Shown in pieces: positions 16,942 to 26,697 of a stretch of DNA of 64,000 nucleotides (its first letter is position 1; every line of letters starts with the position of its first letter). Made by a program: the position numbers and the translations under genes. This stretch comes from Hypoxylon rubiginosum. Lineage: Eukaryota; Ascomycota; Sordariomycetes; Xylariales; Hypoxylaceae. The stretch is taken from NCBI GenBank assembly GCA_902806565.1, contig CADCXA010000051.1:434001-498000 (forward strand). The letters are read 5' to 3'. The notes beneath the pieces were generated by a model. The model was not told the DNA's origin. It did no database searches and worked only from the letters and a program-made list of their open reading frames with translations.

Positions 16942-17061
16942 AATTCCACGGCCAGCGAAATAAACCCTAGAAAAAAAAGCCACGTATTTAAGCTCCCTGA
17001 AGTTTACGAAGGGCCGTAGCTTGGATACGTGGCTTTTTTTTTCGGGGCGGCCGTGGAATTT
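16942..17061. mobile_element. 120-bp foldback element (MITE-like), unmutated
   Basis: A sharply GC-richer island inside AT-rich DNA. Its ends are inverted copies (AAATTCCACGGCC at the left, its complement at 17049-17061). A second, inner pair of arms lies at 16971-16994 and 17018-17041 (22 of 24 positions pair, core GCCACGTA), around a 23-base loop, so the whole element could fold into a long hairpin. The two mismatches in the inner stem are T where the partner implies C. There is no coding capacity. A target duplication cannot be judged in such AT-rich flanks. It is most like a small non-autonomous DNA transposon that arrived after the host repeat was mutated, or that was too short to be mutated. 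Confidence 0.7.
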
Positions 17062-17558
17062 TAATAATTTAATAAAAAGTTATTTTAATTTAAAAAAAAA
17101 GATAAAGTTTTATAAAAAACTAAAAACTTTTATATATATAGTTAAATATTTTATATAATTATATATAAAATATATAACTTTAAAATATAATAAAAGTTAA
17201 TTAATTAAAAGGTTTTTTTAATTAAAAAGATTTTAAATTTAAATTTTTTAAAAAATAAAATAAATTTTTTTTATTTTAATAATTTTAAAATAAAATATAA
17301 TAAAGTTATTAATAAAAATAATAATAATATTAAATTATAAAAAAGTTATATTAAAATAATAATATAAATTATTTTAAAAAAAATATCTTTTAATAATAAT
17401 AAAAAAATATTATTTATTAAAAAAAAAAGTTTTAAATTATTAAAAAAATTTATAAAATAGTTAACTTAAAATAAAAAAATCTTAAAATATTTAATATTTT
17501 AAAAGTTTTTATTAATTATTTAAATTTAATATAATTTTTAAAAAAAATAAAAATTATT
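17062..17558. repeat. AT-rich DNA between foldback element and LTR
   Basis: Mutated DNA without frames. By position it should be the first internal stretch (leader and primer-binding region) of the minus-oriented LTR retroelement whose 5' LTR follows, but no primer-binding site is recognisable after mutation. Confidence 0.6.
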
Positions 17559-17881
17559 TATAATAAAAATTTATATTAAAAATTTAAAATAATTTTAATT
17601 TAATATAATAATTTTTATAAATCTTAAAATCTTTAATTTTTTTTAATTTAAATAAAAATTTAAAACCTTATTTATATTTTAAAATTACTATTTAATTTTT
17701 ATTTTATTATTATTTTAAACATTTAATTAATATATATTAATTTTATTATTTTAATTTAAATTATTTCTATTTATTTAACTTTAATTAACTTATATATTAA
17801 TATATAAAATACACATTTATTAAAATCTATAACCATGGGTTTCCTTAATTTAATAAGCCACTTAAATCGAGCCGTGTAACA
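17559..17881 (-). mobile_element. RIP-mutated LTR (5' LTR of a minus-strand retroelement)
   Basis: Exactly 323 bases, aligning without gaps to the complement of the intact solo LTR at 52975-53297. Reading both side by side, every A and T of the intact copy is kept and nearly every C and G is changed to T or A; I saw one exception, a T/C difference near 17843. Mutation is almost complete over the first 270 bases and fades in the last 50, where the motif CCATGGGTTTC and the end ATCGAGCCGTGT survive. The LTR end TGTTACACGG (minus strand) matches the intact TGTCACACGG. It marks the exact right edge of AT-rich block I. Confidence 0.92.
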
Positions 17882-17883
17882 AC

Positions 17884-18113
17884 TTATAAGGAAACTTTTT
17901 CAAGCGACTTGGTACTTATACCTAAAGATTTGCTTGTACGTTCGGCTTCTAGTTGCACAACTCTAGCCATCAATTCATGGACTTGTTTCTGTAGCTCCTG
18001 CACATCATTGACACCATTGGCATCATTCTAAGGTTTGTAAGTATATGCTCGTTATTCCAATTATGGGAAGGGAAGCGTACGTTTTGCGGAGTTTCCTCGC
18101 TGCGAGTAGCCAT
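17884..18113 (-). CDS. small coiled-coil protein, probably truncated by LTR insertion
   Basis: Two-exon model on the minus strand: exon 1 18113-18081, an intron of 53 bases (GTACGC...TTAG), exon 2 18027-17884, giving 58 aa. The N-terminus reads MATRSEETPQN. Exon 2 encodes a heptad-like stretch (VQELQKQVHELMARVVQLEAE) suited to a coiled coil. Without splicing the frame stops after 47 codons. The stop TAA lies within the five bases next to the mutated LTR at 17881, where the target duplication would be, so the natural C-terminus may have been lost when the element inserted. I do not recognise the family; short coiled-coil starts of this kind also occur in retroelement gag proteins and in fungal regulators. 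Low confidence because the frame is short. Confidence 0.32.
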
Positions 18114-18779
18114 TTTCCTAATATTGCTATAGTAAACAGAGAAGCGTCGTAAGATGGGCGAAGTAAGTCTAAAGTCTACCCCTTTTGAACGAATGCGGCT
18201 CGAGCGGACTTAGAAATAGGGCAGTGCATCCACCCTCAAGATTACAGCCTCAAACCTACTGATTAGCAATCTTCTCCAAGCCGCCTCTTCCCGAAGTCAG
18301 CCAGCCCATCATTCCCTTCAAACAATTTTATTTGGATGTATTGGCGAAATACTTGATTGGGCTAGGTTGTATCGATGAAGCAGGCTCGCTGCTGATATTT
18401 CCCTAAAGAGGTATCGGTCCCGAGCAGTGCTCGGCGAGCACGAAATCGATAAATACTCCCCAACTCGTCAACAAGTTTCGGTGAAGCAGGCTCTACGCCC
18501 GCATGATACTATGGTCCTAATTGGATAATGATACTATTGTGCAGAACCTAGAGGGCTGACTGCATGACTGAATGACTCCCACACCGTCCCTCTTGTGACA
18601 CCCCTCTTCAAATTCTGCTCGTGCTCCGACTCAGCCCTCGGACAGCCGCCCAAAAAAAGCTTTACCGAACTTATCAATTCTGTTATGCTCCTCAATCGAT
18701 TAAACCCCTTGGTTTCGCCATAGTACCCAATCTGTCAAAGTGAGAAAATCCAGGAACACCACTAGCGAACTTGGAGACA
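18114..18779. other. intergenic DNA of normal composition
   Basis: No convincing frame. It contains a 15-base near-perfect palindrome GTGCTCGGCGAGCAC (18427-18441) and two direct copies of TGAAGCAGGCTC about 108 bases apart (near 18375 and 18483), which may be remains of a small mobile element. The right part is the promoter region of the STAND-like gene. Confidence 0.4.
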
Positions 18780-20637
18780 ATGGCCCAGCCCTCGAATGAA
18801 TCTTTTACTCCATCATTCTCGGCTATCATGCCGGCTTGTGAACTGTCAGACGCAGACAGGTATGTCGAAAAGATTTGTGCAAAATAGCATATCTACCTAC
18901 CTTAGGAGGTAGGTACACACCGTCTGAACCGGATAGCTAATTTACTTTAGTAGAAAACTATTCGAGGAAACTGAAAAGAAACAAGCGAAACTCATTCAGA
19001 GGTTAGCAGGAATTAAACACAAACCAAATGAGGCAAAGGCGATGGCATGTGCTAGTCATGAGCAATTCGCTGAATTCTGGAAAGATTTCTGTGAAGAATC
19101 CCATGATAATTTTGAGCGTAGACACCTATCTGGTCCGGGCCGGTGGGCGAGGAAGTCCCAGAACTTCGGAGCGAATGCTATTATTTTTATGAATGACATG
19201 AAGCCGATATTGGACGTTTGCAAACAGATCAGTCAGCCGTATAGCGAGGCCGCTATTGGGATAGTTAGTGTACTCCTCGTGGAAAGTAGTCCCTATCTAC
19301 GGCGATCATATAAGACGACTAACATACCTAGCAAGATAGGTGGCTTCTAATAAAACGAAAACTGAGGCTAAACTCGTCCACGCTTTCGAAAGTATCTCAG
19401 ACCGACTTTCTGGATTCAAAATCTTGAACTCGTGCTTTACCTTCGACGGCGATCATGAACGGAAGTTGAGAAGGAGAATACTGCTAGCTCATTTAGCTTT
19501 CATTGACCTTGCTATGGAGATTACAAAATATTATATCTTACCCGCCTACCGTAACGTTATACCCTATATGGCCTACGAGCTTTCAGTGATGCTAACTACG
19601 CAATCACAGACAGGTGGTCAATCGCTGCTTTTAAGTCAACGAAATTCCAAGAACTGATAGACAAAGTCAATGAACATGTCATGGACGTTCGCCTGATCTG
19701 CGAAGAACTAGTAACACTGAATGTAACTCAGATGAAAGTTACCATTAGAAGTAAGTTTATTTTACTCAAAGTGAGAGCTAGTTCGGGATTGATACAATTT
19801 TCGTAACTAACTTAAGCAGAACTTCAACTAGATCAGGCAACTGATCATCTTGCCCGATTCTTAGAGCTGCTGGGGATACCTACGTGGTCGCTAAAGCAGG
19901 CTCATGAAGAAATATCCCGTTATCGGGCCCGCCTAGAGTATGAACAGTGGCAAGAGCAGGGGTGTGATCAGATGTCCGAGGCCAGGATTGAGAAATTCCG
20001 TCAAAAGGGCGCTTTCGCTCAGTGGTCAAAGAGCGCCAATCCAGCAATGCTAATCCTCACAGGCATCAACAACACTAACATAGCTTTTATCAAGTTCCAT
20101 TGTTGGATATCGCCCATCGCCATCGATGCGGTGATGAGATATCGAGATGAAGGAGCTATATATGCTTTTCATACCTTTTGTAACGACGGACCGTCCCGCC
20201 GGTCTGCCAGCGCGTGCCTGTCGGTTATAGCAGCTCAATTGCTTAACGCGCGAACCCAGGGTTTGGGGGACTCCCAGCTGTCGATTCTGTCCCTTGCACA
20301 GGAAGTCTCTCGTCTAGCCGTTGAGGAGGACGATACAACGAAGGTCAACGCTATTGGCCGGCTCCTATGCGAGATAGTTAAAACATTCGACCACGGCGAA
20401 ACTATTCACATTATAATCGATCGGCTAGACTTGTGTCAAGAGTCAGGGAGAGATGACATACCCCGAGTTATGGCCGACGTGTTGAACGAGTCGAGCTGCA
20501 CGGTCAAGGCGCTGCTGGTGACACAATGGGAGTATGACCGGAGACTAAATGAGAGGGAGATAAAGGCGAGGCTACGCCCTCCTAATAGTCTATTGCTCGA
20601 TTCAGAGACACAGGAAATTGTGGACTATATGGAATAA
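18780..20637 (+). CDS. DUF7708 / STAND-like protein, five exons
   Basis: Exons 18780-18859, 18951-19278, 19340-19550, 19610-19750 and 19820-20637 join in frame to 525 aa. Introns 1, 3 and 4 have good donors and CTAAC-type branch sites; intron 2 has a weak donor (GTGGAA), chosen because it joins VLL to VASNKTK as in the family. Residues about 55-250 match the fungal N-terminal domain DUF7708 (NA..F, FESISDRL, ITKYY, RWS). From about 320 follows an NTPase-like region with a Walker-B-like string HIIIDRLD at 450-457. The usual P-loop GxxxxGK(S/T) is not visible; the matching place reads LTGINNTNI followed by CWISP. Such proteins are thought to act in self/non-self or stress sensing. It ends 160 bases before AT-rich block II, so C-terminal repeats may have been lost. 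Family call fairly firm, function inferred. Confidence 0.72.
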
Positions 20638-20673
20638 CGGGCTTGGATATCTCCTAAGCCGACTTTTTAGCCA
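20638..20673. other. short 3' flank of the STAND-like gene
   Basis: Thirty-six bases of normal composition between the stop codon and the foldback element; no terminator or poly(A) signal of note. Confidence 0.4.
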
Positions 20674-20788
20674 TTTAGGTGATATCTTACGTAATTTGTA
20701 TTTCTGAATTTAAACCTACTTACCTAACTTATTAATAAGAATAGGTAAAATAAGATTCAAGGACGTAAATTACGTAATCTGCACCTAA
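20674..20788. mobile_element. 115-bp foldback sequence around TTACGTAAT
   Basis: An almost full-length imperfect palindrome. The left arm begins TTTAGGTG and contains TTACGTAATTT; the right arm contains AAATTACGTAATC and ends CACCTAAA. The centre is TTATTAATAA near 20730. Mismatches between arms are partly C/T and G/A. It could form one long hairpin and has no coding capacity, so a MITE-like insertion is the likeliest reading. A target duplication is not evident. Confidence 0.5.
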
Positions 20789-22484
20789 AAATTAAACGTA
20801 TTCCTTAATTATAATAAGTTATAAAACATTTAGAATTTTATAAGTTTTATAATATATTAAAATTTTATATTATAGCTTTTATATATATTTAATTTTATTT
20901 TAATAAGTTATAATATATTTTAATTATAAAAAATTATAAAAATAAAATAAATATTTTAAATATATTATAATTAAAAAATATTATAATTAAAATTAATTAC
21001 GTAACCTGGTTATATAAATATAATTAAAAAAAAAGTTATAAGTTTTTTTTTAAATTATATAAATATTTTATTATTATATTATATTAATTTTATATAATTT
21101 AAATTAATTAGAATTTATTTATAAAAATATAAAATAAAAATTAAAAAACTAATATTTAATTATTAAGTTTATTATTTTTTATTAAAACTTTTTATTAATT
21201 TATATTATTCTTTTTTAATTAATATATTTATATTAATTATTTTATTTATATTTTATATTTTATATTTATATTTATATTTAATTTTTTTAAACTTTTATTT
21301 AAACTTTATTATTTTTTTCCTTAAAAATTTTTTAATTAATAACTGTTATTTTTTTTAATTATTAAAATATTATCGTATTTATATTAATTAAAGTTTTATT
21401 TATTATTAATTTAAATATTATTATTATTATTAATAAAATTATTAAATAATAAAGTTAAATTAATATTTAATTTAAATATAATATTATTAAATATAAACTT
21501 AAATTATTTAGTTTTAATATAAGTTAAAATTAATATTAATTTTATATATTTTACTTTTAGTTTTTTATTAGTTTTAAACTTTTTTTTATAATTATTATTA
21601 TTAATTATTAATTTTAATTTATCTTATTTTTATATAATAAGGGTTTTTTTATAAAATTAATAATAAATAATAAAGTTATTATTATTAAATTTTAAATTTA
21701 AATTTAAAAAACCTTTTTTTAAAACTAAGAAATAATATTTATAATTATTTTTTAATTATTAATTTTTTAACTTTAAGGTTTTTAATTTTAAATTTTTTAA
21801 TTATTAATTTTTACTTTATTTTTTCCCCTTTTTTTAATTATTTATTTTTAATATTTCTATTTATAATTTATATATCTTAGTTAAAATTTTTAATAACTTT
21901 TATTTATAATATTTATTTTTTTAAAATTTTATTAATAATAAATTAAATTTTTAAATTTTTATTGTTTTTTTATTTTTAAGTAATAAAATTATTTTATTAT
22001 ATATTAAACTTTAAATAAAATATATAAATATATATTAAAAAAACGTTTTTAAAATAAGATAATATTTAATATTATAATAAAGGTTTAAATATAATAAGTT
22101 TTTATTAATAAAAAGTTTTAATAAGTTTAATATATAAATTTATAATATATATAATTTATTTAGTTTATTATTTTTATTTTTATTTTTTTTTAATATTACG
22201 ATTATATAGTTATAATTAAATAAATAATAAATGTTATTTTAAATTATTATTTAATTTTTATTATTATTAAAAAAATTATTTATATTTAAAAATAAAGTTA
22301 TAAAATTTTATATATAATAATTATTAAATTAAATTAAATATGTTTTTAATATAATATAAGTTATTTTAATTTTAATTAACGTTTTTATAAAATAATAAGT
22401 TTTAATTAAAAAGTTATAATTATTTATTAGTTTTTTTAAATTTATTATAATTTTAATAATTAAAGTTTATAAAAATACTTTTTT

Positions 22485-22580
22485 ATTATTTAAAGTTAAT
22501 TTATTTAAAGTTAGTTTATTTAAAGTTAGTTTATTTAAAATTAATTTATTTAAAATTAGTTTATTTATAGTTAATTTATT
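22485..22580. repeat. 15-bp tandem repeat
   Basis: Six units of TTATTTAAAGTTAGT with G/A and T/A variants at one or two positions, inside AT-rich block II. Confidence 0.65.
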
Positions 22581-24404
22581 ATATTTATATTTTAAATTTA
22601 TTGTTTTTTTTTATAATAAAAATAAAATAATAAGTATTATTTATTAGTTAAAATTTAAATAAAAAATATAGTTATTATTAAAAATATAATTATTTATAAA
22701 TAACTTATATATTATTATATATACGTAGTTATATATATATAACTAATTTTATATATATTTTCCCCGCTTATTATATTTAATAAACTTATTTTATTTCTAG
22801 TAATTAATTAAGTTTTATTAGTTTATTTTCGTATTTTATTTCGTTTATATTATATATTATTTATTTATTTATAAATATTTTATTTTTTAACAGTTATTTA
22901 TTAATATTATTTTATTAGTAAATTTAAATAATTATTATAATATTATAATAAAAAAATATTTAATATTATTTATTAATTAAATTTATTAATAGTTATTAAA
23001 TAATAAGATTTTATAATTAAATATAATAAATAGTTTATTTTTAAAGGTTTTTAAAATATAAAAATTATATTTATTTTTATATATTTATAATATATTAATA
23101 TTTTTCCTTATTACTAGATATTAATAATTACTAATAATAATAATATAAATAATATAAATTATTTTATAATTAATATTAAAAGTTATATTAAAATAATTTA
23201 AAAAATTAAAATTAAATAATAGTTTTATTTTTTAGTATTTTAAATAATATATATTAAGCTTATATTATAATTATATATATAAATTATATAAAAATAATTT
23301 ATAAATTAAATAATATAATTTATTAATATTATTTATTTTTAAATATATAAACGTAATATATATAAATTTAAATATATATAAATAATAAAAAATTATACTT
23401 ATTATAATATAAATAAAATTATAAGAATTTATTTATATAAACTATTTAAATATTTAAATAATAAGTTATTTTAAAACTTAAAATATTAATAATTTATTAT
23501 TTATTTATATATATAAATAAATTATATAATATATAATTAATTTTTTACTTTTTATTTTAATATTTACTTTTTATTAATATATTTTTTATTAATATAAAAT
23601 ATAAAATAAATCTAAAAAAAAAATTCATAGTTACTGTGTTTTTTAATAATAATAATAATATATTTAATTAGATTTAAAAAGTTATTTATATTTTTTATTT
23701 TAAATATAATTTATTATATATATTAATTATTTTATATATTATTAATAATAATAAGTTTTATTATTTATTATTTTATAAAGTTTATATAATTATTATTAAA
23801 AATATTTAAAATAATATTAAAAATATATAAAAACTATATTTTTTTTTTATTAATTAAATTACTTTTTATTTATTAGTATTTTAAAATAATTTAATTAATA
23901 TTAGGATTTATTATATTTATATTTTTTATAAAAACCGTATAAATATAAATTATATATTTAAATATTATAATTAATTTTAAATATTATATATATATATTTA
24001 TATTAATTATTTTTATTATAATTAACGTATTATATTTAGTGATTTTTTTTTAAAAGCATTGGTTTTTTTTTATAAAAATATATTTAAATAATAAAGAAAT
24101 ATATATATTAATAATTTATTTAATTATATTAACTTTAAATTTAATTTTAATTATAATTATTACGTTTTTATATTATAGTTAATAAGGTTAAAAAATAATT
24201 ATATTATATTTAAAACTATAAATTTTTAATTATTAGTTAATTAAATATATATATATTTTATAAAGGATTTATTAAATGTTATTTATATTTTTTTTTTTAA
24301 TTATATATTTTTTTATTAAGATTTTTATTATATTTAAAATAGAAATTATATTATTATTTATTTAAAACTAGATTTTAAATAGAAGAATAAACTTTATTTA
24401 ATAT

Positions 24405-26043
24405 TATAATAAAGTATAATTTTAATATTTTATAATTAAAAGGAGGTATTATAAATAATAATAAATATAAAGGATATATTAAAAATATATTAATTGGTAT
24501 AAATATTTAATTAATATTAAAGTATTATATATAATAAAAGTGGTATTTAAAAAAAAACTATTTTAATATAATATTTAAATAAGTTATATAATAAGTTTAA
24601 GTTATATATAATTTAAAATATTATATAATATTTTAATATTTTAGTATTTTAATTCTTAATTTTATTATAGCTTTTTTTTATAGTAATAATAAGTTTTTAT
24701 TAAATTAAAGTTATATAAAATAAATAAATAAATAAATAAATAAATAAGTAATTAAATATATAATTATTAAATTTAAATAAGCTTTAAAAAAAAAAATTTT
24801 AAAATATATATATCGGTAGTTTCCTTGTAATTTTCTTTTTTATATCTAATATTTTATAACTTTTCTTTTTATATTTAATATTTATACCTTTTTATATATA
24901 ACTAGTATTTTAATTAATTTAATATTATTTTAAATTTTTTTTTTAAAACCTTAAAACCTTGATATTTAAAACTTAATTTAACTTAAACTTAAACTTAAAC
25001 TTAAACTTAGATTTAGATTTAAATTTAAACTTAAATTTAAACTTAAACTTAAATTTAAACTTATAAATTTAAATTTATAGATTTAAATTTAAAAAAATAA
25101 CTATATAAGGTTTTTTAAGCTTTAAAACTATTATTTTATATTTAATTCTTACTTAATATTTTATTTAATATTTTAAATATTTAATATTTTTATAATTAAT
25201 ATCTTAATAATTAAAATCTTATAAATTTTAATTAACTAATATTTTATAATTAATATTTTAAATATTTAATATTTTTATAATTAATATTTTAATAATTAGA
25301 ATTTTATATAACTAAGGTTAAAATCTTGTAAGTTTTAGTTAATTAGTATCTTATAATTAATATTTTACTTAATATTTTATTTAGTATTTTATAATTAGTA
25401 GTTTATATAATTAAAATTAAAATTTTATAGGTTTTAATTAAAATTAATAAATATTATATATAACTAATAATAATATATATAAGTTAATTAATATTATATT
25501 GGTTTAATTAATAGATATTATATTGGTTTAATTAATAGGTATTATAAATAATTTTACTTGTAAGTACCTAAGAATTTTTTAACGTGTAAATTTTAACGTG
25601 GTAAAAAAAAAAATAATAAAAAGAAATAAAAAGCTTTGGGACTTTTATATTTAAAAGCTTATAATATTTATTTTAATTAATACGATATAAAACTATCGTA
25701 TTAATTAAAATAAATATAAGGTAAACGGTTTTTTTAAAACTGTAATTATATAAATTTAAATTTAAATTAAACGCTAATTATAATAAAATATAACTTTAAT
25801 ATCTTATAATTAAAAAAAAACATTATAAGTAATAATAAATATAAAAAATATATTAAAGATATATTAATTAATATAAATATTTAATTAATATTAAAACACT
25901 ATATATAATAAAAATAATATTTAAAAAAAGGTTATTTTAATATAATATTTAAATAAGTTATATAATAAACTTAAGTTATATATAACTTAAAATATTATAT
26001 AATATTTTAACACCTTGGTATTTTAATTTTTAATCTTATTATA
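24405..26043. mobile_element. miniature LTR element, copy A (TRIM-like)
   Basis: Two direct terminal repeats of 265 bases each (24405-24669 and 25779-26043) enclose about 1.1 kb. The repeats begin TATAATAAA(A/G)TATA and end TTATTATA, consistent with mutated TG...CA LTR ends. The interior has an (AAAT)n run (24719-24750), a stretch with six-base periodicity TTAAAC (24980-25060), many TAATATTTTA repeats, and just before the right repeat a perfect 23-base inverted repeat (25665-25687 with 25694-25716, loop of six). Copy B at 30896 shares the order of all these parts. No coding frame, so it is either a non-autonomous terminal-repeat element in miniature or an internally deleted one. Confidence 0.75.
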
Positions 26044-26386
26044 ATATTATATATTTTTTAGTTATTAATTAAATATTATAATATAAATATTAAAATATAT
26101 ATATTATTTTATAATTATTTTTTTTATTTAATTTTTTATATTTTAATTAAATTTTTATTCGCTTATTTCGCTTAAATTTTATTTATTAAAAAGGTAATTA
26201 AAATGTTTAATAATAATATTTCTTATTAAAAATATTTTATTATTTTTTTTAAATATAAAAACTTTTATAATAAATAATTTATATAATAAATAATAATAAT
26301 AAAATAACTTTTTAATTTTAAAGTAAAAGTTATTAATATTAAAAAAGTTAGTTAAAAATATAATATTAATAAAATTTTATAAAATA

Positions 26387-26481
26387 TAAACGAAGTTAAA
26401 AAAAAAAATATAAATAAAATTAAAAAAGAAAATATAAATAAAATTAAAAAAAAAAATATAAATAAAGTTAAAAAAAAAAAC
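26387..26481. repeat. 24-bp tandem repeat
   Basis: About four units of ATATAAATAAAATTAAAAAAAAAA with small changes. The 24-base period is a multiple of three, so it could be a relic of a coding repeat, but nothing else supports that. Confidence 0.5.
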
Positions 26482-26628
26482 AATATTAAATATTTAAATA
26501 AACGTTTAGTTTATTTAATATATATTAAATAAATAAAGTTTAATAGTAATAATAATTTTAAGTATTTTTTTTAAAAATATTATTATAAAAAATTAATGTT
26601 TTTAACGTATATTAAGTAATTTAAACTT

Positions 26629-26648
26629 ATTAATAATAATAATAATAA

Positions 26649-26696
<48 letters not shown>
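26629..26696. repeat. (AAT)n microsatellite
   Basis: About 22 AAT units with one interruption (AAAAAT) near the middle. Confidence 0.85.

Positions 26697-26697
<1 letters not shown>

Noticed and set aside
24975..25060. TTAAAC six-base repeats as an interstitial telomere
   Set aside because: The unit is not a C->T derivative of TTAGGG/CCCTAA in a consistent frame, and the same stretch recurs at the same place in both copies of the miniature LTR element.
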